A DNA stretch of 64,000 bases from G963668605 sp963793625. GTDB lineage: Bacteria > Acidobacteriota > Terriglobia > Bryobacterales > Bryobacteraceae. The notes beneath the pieces are model-generated. The model was not told the DNA's origin, searched no databases, and was given only the letters and a program-made list of their open reading frames with translations. A program made the position numbers and the translations under genes. Numbering within the stretch: the first letter of the stretch is position 1; each line of letters opens with the position of its first letter. Location: NCBI GenBank assembly GCA_963793625.1, contig CAWCAT010000037.1, forward strand, positions 1 to 64,000, read 5' to 3'. Shown piece after piece: positions 33,170-43,125 of this stretch.

Positions 33170-34644
33170 TCAGAAAACTCCTTCTCCTAAACCAGTGCCG
33201 GGCGCCGGGGCGCGTCGCTCAGTGCGCGTGCGCTCCAACTCCGCCGATGCGATCGAACCCAAGATCTCGACCCCGCGGCGAATCTCCGCCGGAGCGAGTC
33301 CGGCGAAACTCAGCCGGAGCGCGCCAGGGTCATGCCGCGACACTTCGAAATAGCGGCCCGGGATGTACGCGATGCCCGCGCGATGGGCGCGCGCCAGCAA
33401 GTCCATTGCGTCAAGCGGGCGCGGCAGCCGGACCCACAAATTCATTCCGCCTTCGGGACGCGTGAACTCGCTTCCCGGCGGCAGCCACCGTCCGCACGCC
33501 TCAAGCACCGCCTTCAGCCGCAGCCCGCCTGCCGTGACCACGCGCTGACGGTGCGCCGCAAGCCGCCCGGATTCGGCGAACCGCAGCAACGCGGCCTGCG
33601 AGAGCTGATCGCTGTGCAGATCGGTAACCTGCTTGGCTTCCGCAAGGCGGGCGATCAGCGCACGCGGCCCCAACACCCATCCGACGCGCAACCCTGGAAA
33701 CGTGATTTTCGAAAAGCTCTGCAACAAGGCGACCCGCCCTGTCTCGTCCATGGCCTTCAGCGGCGGCACCGCTGCCCCTTCGTAACGAAGATCGCCGTAG
33801 ATGTCGTTTTCGATCACGAGCAATCCGCGATTGCGCGCGGCATCGAGCAACTCGAGACGCCGCTCGGCCGGGATCGTAGCGCCCGTCGGATTCTGAAAAG
33901 TCGGCGTCGTCAACCAGCACGCGGGCGCGAGGCGCGGCGTCGAGCGCGTCCGGGCGGAGGCCATCGGGACCGACAGGCACGCCGACGAGTCGCGCACCCG
34001 CGCGCAGGAATAGGTTCTTGAGCCCCGGATAGACCGGATCCTCCACAAGCACCGGATCGCCTGGATGAATCAGGACGCGCTGCACCAAGTCCAGCGCCTG
34101 CTGGCACCCGTTCGTGATGATCAGGTCGTCGCCGTCGCGCGCAAGCCCGTCGCGGCGCGCAGCTTCAAGAAGGTATTCGCGAAGCGGTGCGTAGCCGTAG
34201 GCTGAGCCGAGTTGAAGGATGTCTGCGGCGCCGGACCCGGAAAGCGCTTCGTCGCAACTACGCCGGAAGTCGTCCAACGGAAACAGGTCAGCCGACGGCC
34301 GGGCCGTGGCGAAGCTGATCGCCCCAGCGGGTGGTGGAGACGGAGGCTCGGAATCGGCCGATGGGAAGTTTAGCGCCCAGTCAGCGGCGGACGCCGAGGG
34401 CAGTCCGACGACGAAGCTGCCGCGCCCGACGTGCCCGCGAATCGAACCCCTCGCTTTCCAAGAGGTCGTAAGCGGCTGAAATGGTGGTCCGATTCAGGCC
34501 AAGTAGGCCAGCCAATTCCCGAGTGGCGGGGATCCGTTCGCCGTGCCGCAGAATCCCGTCCACGATCGCGCTCTTAATAGAACCATAGAGTTGGCGATAG
34601 AGCGGCACATCGGAGTGCGGATCGAGCTGAACGTCAGGAAACAT
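33170..34644 (-). CDS. pdxR: GntR/MocR-family PLP-binding regulator, PdxR-like, frameshifted
   Basis: The N-terminal winged helix (DVPLYRQLYGSIKSAIVDGIL, ATRELAGLLGLNRTTISAAYDLLESEG) is fused to an aminotransferase-fold domain. That domain has ITNGCQQALDLV, VEDPVYPGLKNLF, QNPTGATIPAERR, the PLP-lysine segment LLQSFSKITFPGLRVGW, and a C-terminal small domain. In known PdxR systems this regulator binds PLP and adjusts pdxST. Its stop is one base from the pdxS start, so it is probably co-transcribed with pdxST rather than divergent. Indels lie near 34450, 34400 and 33905. The regulatory assignment rests on context. Confidence 0.82.
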
Positions 34645-34694
34645 GCGGGCGACACCATCCAGCGTACCATATTGGATGGCCTCAGAAGCGCCGG

Positions 34695-35024
34695 CTAGTC
34701 AGCGGAAGCAGTAGTCGCCTCGGCGATCCAGTCGAGGTAAGACGTCAAGCCGTCCAGCACCGGAAGTGCGATGCATTCGGGTACTTCATACGAGTGTAGG
34801 CGGACAAGCTCGGCGCGGAGGTCGGCGAACCGCGCCCGCGTCGTCTTGATGATCAGCAGCCACTCGCCCGCATCTTGGACGACACCCTTCCATCTGTAGA
34901 TGCTCCGCACACCCGGAACGATGTTGACGCACGCGGCCGTACGCGATTCCACCAGGCCGCGAGCGACGCGCTCGGCCTCCCCGGCTGAGCCGCACGTAGA
35001 GAGCGCGAGAATTTTATCCGTCAC
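34695..35024 (-). CDS. cutA: Divalent cation tolerance protein
   Basis: A CutA1-type small trimeric protein of about 109 residues. The GTG at 35024 gives TDKILALSTCGSAGEAERVARGLVE. TAACVNIVPGVRSIYRWKG is the family signature, followed by WLLIIKTT and HSYEVPECIALPVLDG. The upstream in-frame ATG at 35111 would add unrelated residues overlapping the ftsB promoter region, so the GTG is preferred. CutA is linked to copper tolerance in some bacteria, but its molecular role is unsettled. The gene is divergent from ftsB. Confidence 0.88.
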   Translation of the reverse strand: MTDKILALSTCGSAGEAERVARGLVESRTAACVNIVPGVRSIYRWKGVVQDAGEWLLIIKTTRARFADLRAELVRLHSYEVPECIALPVLDGLTSYLDWIAEATTASAD

Positions 35025-35082
35025 GTGCGTGAATTCTCGCAAAAACGGTGGCAGCCCGTGTAAAACAGGTTTATAAAGAAAT

Positions 35083-35388
35083 GTGGGGTTGAGATTTCGT
35101 TTCCTGCGCAAGGGTGCATTCGTCGCAATACTCGCGTTCGCGGGCCTGTTCTTCGCCCTTCGAGTGCCTCAGACGTACGCCGCGTTGCGCGTCAAGAACC
35201 ATGAGATTCGGAAACTTCAGCAACGCAACGCCGACCTGAAGAAGGACAACGGCGAGCGCAAGAAGTGGATCCTCGACCTCACCCGCAACCGCTCTGAGCA
35301 GGAAAACCTGCTGCGCCGCGAGTATCACAAGCAGCGTGACGGCGACACCACCTTCATGCTGCAACCGGACCACAAGCCGGCGAAGTAG
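35083..35388 (+). CDS. ftsB: Septum formation initiator (FtsB/DivIC) protein
   Basis: About 101 residues. A basic N-terminus and one membrane helix (FVAILAFAGLFFALRV) are followed by a periplasmic coiled coil (NHEIRKLQQRNADLKKDNGE), then ENLLRREYHKQRDGDTTF, the conserved end seen in DivIC/FtsB. It acts in the FtsB-FtsL-FtsQ division subcomplex. The start is not decided: GTG at 35083, ATG at 35081 in another frame, or TTG at 35089. It converges with the phosphohexomutase gene five bases after its stop. Confidence 0.82.
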   Translation: MGLRFRFLRKGAFVAILAFAGLFFALRVPQTYAALRVKNHEIRKLQQRNADLKKDNGERKKWILDLTRNRSEQENLLRREYHKQRDGDTTFMLQPDHKPAK

Positions 35389-35392
35389 AGCT

Positions 35393-36751
35393 TCAGCCCT
35401 TCAGCAGTTCCACCACGCGACCGAACAGGGTGTCCGTGCGTCCGGCCGATTTCGATTCCACAGCCATCCGAAGAATCGGCTCGGTATTGGATGACCGCAC
35501 GTGGATCCACGCGTTGTCGAGCATCAGCTTAAGACCGTCTGACCGGTCCAACGCAACACCGGGAAACTCATCCTCGAGCTCCTGCATCAACGCGCCCAAA
35601 CGGCCGTGCTCGTACGCCACCTTGCCGAATCTCCGCGAGTAGTGTGGAAGCCGCGCGGCGAGTTCCGAGCACTTCAGTCCCGTCGCCGCCATGCGATCCA
35701 GCAGGAAGGCCATACCGGTGTAGGAGTCGCGGCAGAGGTGGACTGCGGGGAAGATGATGCCCCCGTTCGCTCCCTCTCCGCCGATCACTGCATTCACCGC
35801 CTGCATCGTCTCGACAACGTTTGCCTCCCCGACCGGGGTGCGGAAGACGCGCCTCCCATGCGCGGCCGCAACATCGTCAATCACGGATGACGTCGTCAGG
35901 TTCACCACCACGTCGCCCGGGAGCCGTTCCAGCGCGGCATCCACCGCGAGCGCCAGAACATCGTCGTTATCCAGCACGCGCCCCGTCTCATCGACCACCG
36001 CGAGCCGGTCGCCGTCGGGGTCCTGCGCGAAGCCGATATCACAGCCTTCATGCGGCACGAGGGCGGCAATCTCGCCCAAGGTGTCCGGGCGCGGCTCGGC
36101 GATGCGCGGAAACGGCTTGGTCGGATCCACCGCGATCGCGTGCAGTTCGGTTCCGAGAATGTCGCGCAGGAAGCGCACGCTCATCACCGACCCCGCGCCG
36201 TTCACCCCATCGAGCGCGACCCGGAAGCGCCGCCGCCGGATGCGCTCCGGGTCCACATGGCTTAGCACACGCTCAAAGTGCAGTTCCGGAGGGCGCTCGT
36301 ATTCCTGGGTGACGCGCCGGATCCGGTCATTGCCAACACTCCGGAGGTCGCTCTGGTGATACAGGTCCAGCAGTTCACTCCGCTCGTAGTGGTTGAAGAA
36401 TAGGCCCTCTTCGTTGAACAGCTTCAGCGCATTGTACTCGGGCGGGTTATGAGAAGCCGTCAATGCGATGCCACCTCGGGCACGGGTCGCTGCGACGAAC
36501 ACCTGGATCGTGGGTGTCGGAAGGATTCCGACGTCCACCACCTCGCATCCCGCCGCGAGCAGCCCGCAGGTGACGGCGCGCTGGAGCATCTCGCCGCTGG
36601 CTCGCGTATCGCGCCCGATCACCACGCGACCCGAATTCACGTACGTTCCGAACGCCTGTGCGAACGCGGCTGCCAGTTGCGGCGTGAGGAACCCGCCGAC
36701 AACGCCGCGGATTCCCGAGACTCCAATTTTGAGTAAGTGCTCTCTTGCCAT
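35393..36751 (-). CDS. glmM: Phosphoglucosamine mutase-type phosphohexomutase
   Basis: An intact 452-residue protein. MAREHLLKIGVSGIRGVVGG and VVIGRDTRASG form domain 1. The phosphoserine loop is GGIALTASHNPPEYNALK, the metal loop is AQDPDGDRLAVVD, and the sugar-binding loop is GGEGANGG. SSNTEPILRMAVESKS in domain 4 holds the phosphate. The pattern fits GlmM, interconverting glucosamine 6- and 1-phosphate for cell wall synthesis, though the alpha-D-phosphohexomutase family also includes phosphomannomutases. It lies four bases downstream of a second, divergent paralogue, suggesting one operon. Confidence 0.82.
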   Translation of the reverse strand: MAREHLLKIGVSGIRGVVGGFLTPQLAAAFAQAFGTYVNSGRVVIGRDTRASGEMLQRAVTCGLLAAGCEVVDVGILPTPTIQVFVAATRARGGIALTASHNPPEYNALKLFNEEGLFFNHYERSELLDLYHQSDLRSVGNDRIRRVTQEYERPPELHFERVLSHVDPERIRRRRFRVALDGVNGAGSVMSVRFLRDILGTELHAIAVDPTKPFPRIAEPRPDTLGEIAALVPHEGCDIGFAQDPDGDRLAVVDETGRVLDNDDVLALAVDAALERLPGDVVVNLTTSSVIDDVAAAHGRRVFRTPVGEANVVETMQAVNAVIGGEGANGGIIFPAVHLCRDSYTGMAFLLDRMAATGLKCSELAARLPHYSRRFGKVAYEHGRLGALMQELEDEFPGVALDRSDGLKLMLDNAWIHVRSSNTEPILRMAVESKSAGRTDTLFGRVVELLKG

Positions 36752-36755
36752 GGTG

Positions 36756-38122
36756 CTACGCGAAAGTCCTAACGTGTTCCATCAAGCCATCGAAGAGCGC
36801 CTGCGGCGACTCGCCTTTTGCCTCGCAAATCACACGCACGATGCGGCTCGGTCTGCGAAACGCGCACGTGGAACCACCGCCCGTCCCAATCAGCGCGGAC
36901 GCCATCCAGCAGGTTCAACCGCGCGGAGGAGTTCCGTTCCCGAAGTTCAGCCAGCAGCAGCGGGATTCGCCGGGTCACCAATGGCACCTCGCCCTTGAGC
37001 ATTGAATAGCGCGGATAACTCGCCACGATCTCCGAAAGCTTCTTCCCCCGCTCACGCATCAGCGTGAGCACAGCCAGCATGGATGCGATGCCGTCGTACA
37101 CAAAGCGGAACATCGGCATCATCACCGCTCCCGTGCCCTCGCCCGCCACGGCGATCTGCTCGGGGCGGTAGCTCGCCAGGGCGTCCATAGCCGCCTGCCT
37201 GCCGACCGGAACGCGGAGCAACTTCCCTCCGTGCTGCGCCACGACCTCGTCGATAAGAGCGGTACTCGAAAGATTCGTGATTACCAGCTTGCCGGGCCCG
37301 CGCGGCAACAGCCAGTCCGCCAGCATCGGCAGGACCATCTCCTCCGAGACCGGCACGCCTTCGTCGGTAGCGAGCGCAACGCGGTCGGAATCCACATCGA
37401 ACAGGAACCCGGCATCCGCGCCGAGCGGCCGCATCAAAGGCGCGAGTTGCAGCCCAACCGTCTGCGCTGTCGTGCTCGGCTCGTGGGCAAAGGCTACGCC
37501 CTCGACCTGCGCGTTGATCAGCAGGAAGTTCAGCCCAAAGCGCTCGTTCATCCTGCGCAGAATGAGCGAGGATGTGCCGTTACAGCAATCCACCACGACC
37601 TTCAAGCGCCTCAGGGCGTCCAGGTCGAAGATCCCCGCAAGCTCATCGAGGTAGAGATCGACTGCGCCGGAATCGGTCCTGATCTTCCCGAGGCGGTCCC
37701 ACTCGACAAAGTCGAATTTGCGGAGGTGATAGATGTCGAGCAGCTCGCCCGATTCCGCGGTAGAGAGGTAGACGCCCCCCGCGCCGAAGAACTTCAGCGC
37801 ATTCCACTCGGCGCTATTGTGGGAGGCGCCGATGGAGATGCCTCCGGCCGCGTTCAGCCGCCGGATGGTCTGCTGGATTACGGGTGTTGAAACGATCCCG
37901 AGCGACACTACATCCCGCCCGCAGGCCATCAGTGCCGAGACGACCCCCTCATAAATCATTCGCCCGCTGGCCCGTGGATCACGCCCGACGACGACGGCGC
38001 CGGGAGTCGACGAACGTTCCGAACGCCGAGGCGAAATCGAGCACGTGGGTCGCAGTCATGCCGGAGCCGACCACGCCGCGAAGCCCAACGTGCGAGATCC
38101 GAAGCTGCTTTTCCGCCAGCAT
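36756..38122 (-). CDS. Second alpha-D-phosphohexomutase (phosphomannomutase-like), frameshifted
   Basis: MLAEKQLRISHVGLRGVVGSGM begins the protein. After an indel near 38005 it reads VVVGRDPRASGRMIYEG. The phosphoserine loop is GISIGASHNSAEWNALK, with Asn-Ser where the neighbour has Asn-Pro. The metal loop is DVDSDRVALATDEGVP, lacking the usual DPDGDR and giving D-V-D-S-D-R. The sugar loop is AVAGEGTGAVM, and the C-terminus, restored across an indel near 36850, is RIVRVICEAKGESPQALFDG, ending at the TAG at 36756-36758. Substrate preference probably differs from GlmM. It is translated just before the glmM-like gene. Confidence 0.78.
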
Positions 38123-38130
38123 CGCTGTCC

Positions 38131-38838
38131 TTATTCGAGCACCAGGATGCCGAACTTCTCGGGCGTGTGATTCGAAGGATTGCCGGTAGGCTGCCAAGCC
38201 ACCAGCTTGCGCTGGGGCGGTCCACCCTGGAAGCGGAACAGGTCGATACGAAGCTCGTTGCCCTTCACTGCGGGCCGCGGATCGATGCTCTTGAGCGGGA
38301 TCCGCATCTCGCCGTACCAGACCTTTGCGTTCTTATCGATCCGCGCCTTGGTACCGAACCCCGAGTTCCACAGCCAGCCGCCTTCCGGCTTGGGCTGCTT
38401 GCGATCGATATCCAGATCCACCCACTCGCCCTGCGGCGAGACCTGAAACTCCTTGTACTGGTGGATGTTCTCGAAGTCAGATCCGATGAACGCCTCGGCC
38501 ACGTCCCAGTTCCACAGCTTGTTGGTTTCGTTCGTGGTAGACGGGTCCGGCTTCAGGTAAAGATCCTCGTAAGGGCAGATGAACAGCAGGTACAGGTTGT
38601 CCGGCGTCCAGCGCGACCGTATCTCGGTCCGGTTGGAGGGCAGTTTCTGGCCGAGATTGGTGGTATCGGCTATGACGCCCGGCACGTTCTTCCACTGGGG
38701 GGCGGCGGGGTCCGCGGTGAGTTCGAAATCAGATTTGGCGCGCTTGCTTGCGAACCGGCCTGGATCCTGCGCGAAAGCAAGTCCGGCGAGCCCTACTCCG
38801 GCGAAAAGGAAAATGGCTGTGGCGTTCATCATTCCCAT
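38131..38838 (-). CDS. Secreted carbohydrate-binding (CBM9-like) protein
   Basis: An intact 235-residue protein. MMNATAIFLFAGVGLAGLAFAQ is a signal peptide. SDFELTADPAAPQWKNVPG, RWTPDNLYLLFICPYEDLYL, LWNWDVAEAFIGSDF, YKEFQVSPQGEWVDLDID, and WYGEMRIPLKSIDPRP are the strands of a family-9 carbohydrate-binding-like beta sandwich. In soil bacteria such stand-alone domains are exported and associated with glycan or glycoside binding. It precedes the phosphohexomutase pair on the same strand with an eight-base gap, perhaps by chance. Confidence 0.8.
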   Translation of the reverse strand: MGMMNATAIFLFAGVGLAGLAFAQDPGRFASKRAKSDFELTADPAAPQWKNVPGVIADTTNLGQKLPSNRTEIRSRWTPDNLYLLFICPYEDLYLKPDPSTTNETNKLWNWDVAEAFIGSDFENIHQYKEFQVSPQGEWVDLDIDRKQPKPEGGWLWNSGFGTKARIDKNAKVWYGEMRIPLKSIDPRPAVKGNELRIDLFRFQGGPPQRKLVAWQPTGNPSNHTPEKFGILVLE

Positions 38839-38914
38839 TCAATATACGCTTGCGGCCGCCGCCAACGCCGGACGCCTGTCATTGCTTCCAGCTTTCACGT
38901 CTAACCGCGGGACG

Positions 38915-40356
38915 TCAGTCCACCACTTGCTGGTACCGCTCGACTTCCGACTGGCGCTGCTCTTCGCTCCAGCCCAACTCGCCGGCCATCCACCGCGACG
39001 CCTGGTCCGCAACGTCCTGATGGGCAAGATGGTAGTAGTGCCAGGACGTCCGCCGCAACAGCAGATCGTCCAGCCGCCGCGTCCACTCGTTTTTGCAGCA
39101 GTGCGCTACGACAGAAGCCTCCAGCGGAGGAGGCAGCACCCCGCTGTATTGGCCTGCGCCTGCATCTCCTTCCGCCAGCGGCACCCGAGCTGTGGGCGAA
39201 GGCGGCATCGCAGCGCCGAGATAGTCGCCCGGCACGGTCCACTGCCTGCTCAGCCATCAGCCGGTACGTGGTGAGCTTGCCGCCCGCAACGTCGAACCAG
39301 CCGGGCTCTGGCATGCGGATTTCATGGTTGCGGGAGACATCGGAGGGCGTGCCGGCAGCTACGTGCCGCGGCGCGATCAGCGGCCGCACGCCCGCCCATG
39401 TGGAGATCAGTTCGTCCGGGCGGATACGGGCTGACGGGAAAGCACGGTTGACCACTCGCGAGGACATAGTCCACATCTTGGGCATCTGTGCGCACAGCGG
39501 CAGGGTCGCCGTTGTAATCGGTGTCCGTGGTGCCAAGGATCAGACGCTCGCCCCAAGGGATCACGAACAGGATGCGCTTGCCTTCGGAGAGGACCACCGC
39601 GCCATCCACCGGGAGCCGCGAGCGATCGATCACGAGGTGGACGCCTTTAGTCAGCCGCAGGCGGACCGAGCTATGCGGGATCTGCTGAGCCCACGCGCCC
39701 GTTGCATTCACGACGGCGCCGGCGCGTACCTCCACCTGCTCACCCGAGGACTGATCCCGGACCACGCAGGACCAGCCTGACCCGCATCGCTCGGCCGAGA
39801 GCAGGCGAACGTAATTGAACACGTTAGCGCCGGCCCGCTCGGCGGAACGGAGAGTGTCGATCACCAACCGGGCGTCATTCGTCAGCGCGTCAAAGTAGCT
39901 GACGCCGCCTGTCAGGCCGCTGTCCCTCAAGCCCGGCACACGCGACAGCATACCGGCACGGTCATGTGCGGCAGAGACGCCGAGGTTGCGCCCCCCGCAG
40001 AGCAGGTCGTAGACGCGCACACCGACCGCCAACTGCCAGCGAGGCCAGGGATCCCCTTTCCAAACAGGAAAATAAAAACGGAGAGGATCACTCAGATGCG
40101 GAGCGAGTTTACTCAGCCGCATCTTCTCGCGACTGGCTTCCATCACCAGCCGGATGTGACCTTGCCCGAGGTACCGCAATCCGCCGTGCAACAGGCGTGA
40201 AGAGCGGCTGCTGGTGCCGGAAGCGAAATCCGATTGCTCCACCAGCATGGTGTGGAGCCCCCGCATCGTTGCGTCCCGCGCAATACCGGCTCCGGTGATT
40301 CCGCCTCCGATGACGAGCAGATCGACGCTCCCGGGCCGGAGACTGGGCCGTGTCAT
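38915..40356 (-). CDS. glpD: FAD-dependent glycerol-3-phosphate dehydrogenase, frameshifted
   Basis: Oxidises glycerol 3-phosphate to dihydroxyacetone phosphate at the inner membrane, feeding the quinone pool. MTRPSLRPGSVDLLVIGGGITGAGIARDA is the FAD-binding Rossmann motif; GTSSRSSRLLHGGLRYL is the GlpD signature. VNATGAWAQQI, LTKGVHLVIDRSRL and ILGTTDTDYNGDP follow. After an indel near 39460 it continues as AGVRPLIAPRH and WFDVAGGKLTTYRLMAEQAVDR, then a C-terminal helical domain with breaks near 39250 and 39190. The ATG at 40356 precedes the Rossmann strand. The in-frame ATG at 40431 is less likely. Confidence 0.9.
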
Positions 40357-40668
40357 ATGCGGCCCCCCTCCGACGGCAGCGGCCACGCGCCCGCCTCGCG
40401 TTAAGTGCATGGTGTTGCATGTCCGGCACAATTACTGAATTGAGGCTCCCGACGCCGGGAGCTTTGAACGTAACGCCCTCGTCGCGAAACCGCTCATTAT
40501 AGGCGACTTTGAGCTGGCAGCAAGTGGAATTGATAGATTTCCGGCCGAGTTCGGCGATGTTCAAGGCAGCGCTGAGACGCAGTGGATCCTTGGTCCGGCA
40601 GAAAGTAGCTGCGTGAACTGTGTTGGCTGCGTTTCGCCGGCGGGCACCCGGTGTGTACAATTGCTGCT
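40357..40668. other. Intergenic stretch with one hairpin
   Basis: No convincing gene. A 7-bp stem hairpin GCTCCCG/CGGGAGC with a 4-base loop lies at 40445-40462. A minus-strand open frame crosses the region (with segments such as ALNIAELGRKSI), but it overlaps glpD out of frame and has no family signature that I recognise. Confidence 0.4.
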
Positions 40669-40779
40669 ATGAAGATCCGGTGCTTCTGCATTGCGCTTGC
40701 GATGCTCGCGCCCGTTTGCGCGCGGACAGCGACCCTCCCGCGCTTCCGCCGGATGCCCCGCTTTCCGAGCCGGAGGTAG
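40669..40779 (+). CDS. Possible small secreted peptide ORF preceding the CorA-like gene
   Basis: A 36-codon frame beginning MKIRCFCIALAMLAPVCART, which looks like a signal peptide. Its stop overlaps the GGAGG ribosome site of the next gene, so the two could be translationally linked. A frameshift would instead continue it as DPPALPPDAPLSEPEVG. It is unrecognised and may be spurious. Confidence 0.3.
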   Translation: MKIRCFCIALAMLAPVCARTATLPRFRRMPRFPSRR

Positions 40780-40785
40780 GCCGCC

Positions 40786-42456
40786 TTGGACTCCACTGCG
40801 CCCGATATCCTTCACCTGCATTCCTATTTTCTATTCCCATTTTCAATCGACAAGGCTGCCGCCAACAGGACCATACCGAGATCTGGGCCCACCGGCAACA
40901 TTGGATCGAGGGTCTCGATGATTGGATCGCCGAGCACTCCGGCGAATCGCAGGTCGCAGCCGCTCTCGGACCCTGGAAGCGTTCGGCCTACTCCCGTTTC
41001 GACATCGAGTCCCAGGCTTACCAGGACATGGTGTTCTTCCATCCCTTCGTTCGGCGGGAATTCTTCGACACCGGCGACAGCACCGCAACCGGAAGCGAGG
41101 CGCTGATTCGGACATATTCCATCCCGGTCGGCAACGGCTGCAAGCTATGGCTCGAGGCCGCCGACCGAAAGGGCCGATGCGCGCGCGTCGAGGTCACCGA
41201 TCTCCGGCTATTCCTGTTCGCGAACGGCGTGGGCATTCTCTCCATCGGCGTGGAAGCGTTCCATATTTCCGCCTCCGACGCACTCTGGATTAACGAATCG
41301 CTCCGCAAGGTCTACCCTTCGAGCGGCCGCCAGATCCGTGAAAGCCGCGTGCCCTGCCGCATGGCTGTTCGTCATCGAAAAGGGCGGCACGCTCGAAACT
41401 GTCGTCGAAGAGCACTTCGAAAAGGGCGAGATGAAGGGCTTTTGCCCTCCGCTCTCGAAGACCATCACCGATCTGCTCTATTTCGCCGATTACGGACGCC
41501 AGGAATACGAGCCCGTTCTCGATGAGCGGATGATCGTCTACTCATACTTCGCGATAGACCCCGCCGCCGTCCTCCCCGAGTACATCCATTCCGAAGAGTA
41601 CCGGATACTGTACAGCCGCTTCCTCTATGTGGACCGGCTGGGTTCGGATTACAGATACGAACCCGCGTTCACCCGCGATCAAATGAAACGTCAGATGTAC
41701 ACGCGCTGGGCCCACCAGGGCACGCTCTATGGAGCCACCAGTTACAGCAATGTCACCGGCACCATCGGCGCGTTCGATTGCGACGAGCACTTACTCCGCG
41801 AAGGCTTCCTGATCCACCGGATGTTCGACACTCGCTATTACCTGATGGCGATGGTCGCATTGTTTTATCGCACGACGCTCCTGATGTTCGCCGAGCGCGT
41901 GGCGCTGGTTTCAAAGCAGCTCTTTCTCGACCAGGAAGACAACAAGCTCACGCTCGACAACATCCGTCTGGCCAACGACCTCGGCGCGGAGTTCCTGCAC
42001 TTTTCGAATTACTGGTACTTCGACGAACTCGCGAACAAGGATGAGGAGATCGAGCACTTCGCTCTTCAATGCCAGGAATATCGCGTCGTCCCGATGAAGG
42101 GTCAGGTGGAGCAGGAGATCGAGAAGATGAACTCATCCCTGCACACTCACTACCAATTCCGGAACACTGAAGCGGTCAACAGACTGGCCGTCGTAAGCCT
42201 GGTTATCGGCGCCGGCGCGGTGCTGACGGGTTTCTTCGGCATGAACTTCGGCCGGGAGTTCTCGGACTGGGTCTTCGATCCTTCATACGCGCCGCCGCAC
42301 CTGCATTACGCGCTGATCTTTCTTGTAACACTGCTCGCGTTCGGTGGCTTGACGTTCGCCATCCTGGTGATCGTGTCGCACTGGCAGGATTACCGGGAGA
42401 CTTTCTCGCGCAAGGCATACGTTCCTCGGCCGACCGGCGGTCCACCCAGACGCTAG
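40786..42456 (+). CDS. CorA-like membrane protein with GMN motif and long divergent N-terminus, frameshifted
   Basis: The TTG at 40786 follows GGAGGTAG at good spacing. After an indel near 40870 the soluble N-terminal domain runs WIEGLDDWIAEHSGESQV, LRLFLFANGVGILSIGVEAF and, after an indel near 41365, ETVVEEHFEKGEMKGF and TLYGATSYSNVTGTIGAF. The C-terminus has two helices around VVSLVIGAGAVLTGFFGMNFG; the GMN is the CorA selectivity motif. FLVTLLAFGGLTFAILVIV is the second helix. Total length of about 555 residues is well above ordinary CorA (about 320). Divalent-cation transport is inferred from the GMN motif and two-helix C-terminus only. Confidence 0.7.
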
Positions 42457-42457
42457 C

Positions 42458-43090
42458 CTACAGTCCCTGCAGGAAGTAGTTGTGTTCGCGCTCGCGTCCG
42501 ATCGTGGTGACCGGTCCGTGGCCGGGGATCACGGCGGCCTCATCAGGCAGCGTGAGAAGCTTGTCCGCGATTGAGCGCAGAATCTGGCGGCTGTCTCCAC
42601 CAGGAAGGTCCGTGCGGCCGATCGAGTCGAAGAAGAGGGTATCGCCCGCCACGACCTTGTTCTCCGACGGAATCCACAGGCTGATGCTCCCCAGCGAGTG
42701 GCCTGGGGTGTGCAGGACGGTCATCTGTGTGGGACCGAGGGTCAGGCGATCCCCCTCGCGCGCGTCGGAATCGATGGACGTGCGTTCGGGGGTCTTCACG
42801 CCCACCCAGGCGGCCTGCATCTCCAGGTTCTCGTAGAGCGGCAGATCGGCGTGGTTCAGGTATACAGGCGCGCCGGTGGCGGCTTTCAGCTTGTGCGCGC
42901 CGCCGATGTGATCGATGTGGGCGTGCGTAATTACTACTCCCGTCACCCTCAGGCCGTGGCGCTTGACGATCGCGAGGATAGCGTCAACGTCGTCGCCCGG
43001 ATCGATCACCAGAGCTTCCCGAGTCGTCTCGTCCCCGAAGACAGAACAGTTGCACTGCAATAGTCCGACGGGCAGAATCTCGTGAATCAT
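42458..43090 (-). CDS. MBL-fold hydrolase, glyoxalase II-like
   Basis: An intact 210-residue metallo-beta-lactamase-fold enzyme. LLQCNCSVFGD and ALVIDPGDDVDAI precede the metal motif VVITHAHIDHIGG (HxHxDH). LHTPGHSLGSISLW, VVAGDTLFFDSIGRTDLPGG and VIPGHGPVTTIGRE supply the remaining His and Asp ligands. This is the hydroxyacylglutathione hydrolase-like subgroup common in all bacteria. The substrate is not specified by the neighbours. It converges with the CorA-like gene and diverges from the CopD-like gene. Confidence 0.88.
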   Translation of the reverse strand: MIHEILPVGLLQCNCSVFGDETTREALVIDPGDDVDAILAIVKRHGLRVTGVVITHAHIDHIGGAHKLKAATGAPVYLNHADLPLYENLEMQAAWVGVKTPERTSIDSDAREGDRLTLGPTQMTVLHTPGHSLGSISLWIPSENKVVAGDTLFFDSIGRTDLPGGDSRQILRSIADKLLTLPDEAAVIPGHGPVTTIGREREHNYFLQGL

Positions 43091-43125
43091 CTAAAGCCGT
43101 CCTCGCACTGCCATACTCTCATTGT

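Noticed and set aside
40109..40660. 183-residue minus-strand frame upstream of glpD
   Set aside because: Overlaps glpD out of frame and contains no recognisable domain; the intergenic part could hide a remnant, but I cannot support it.
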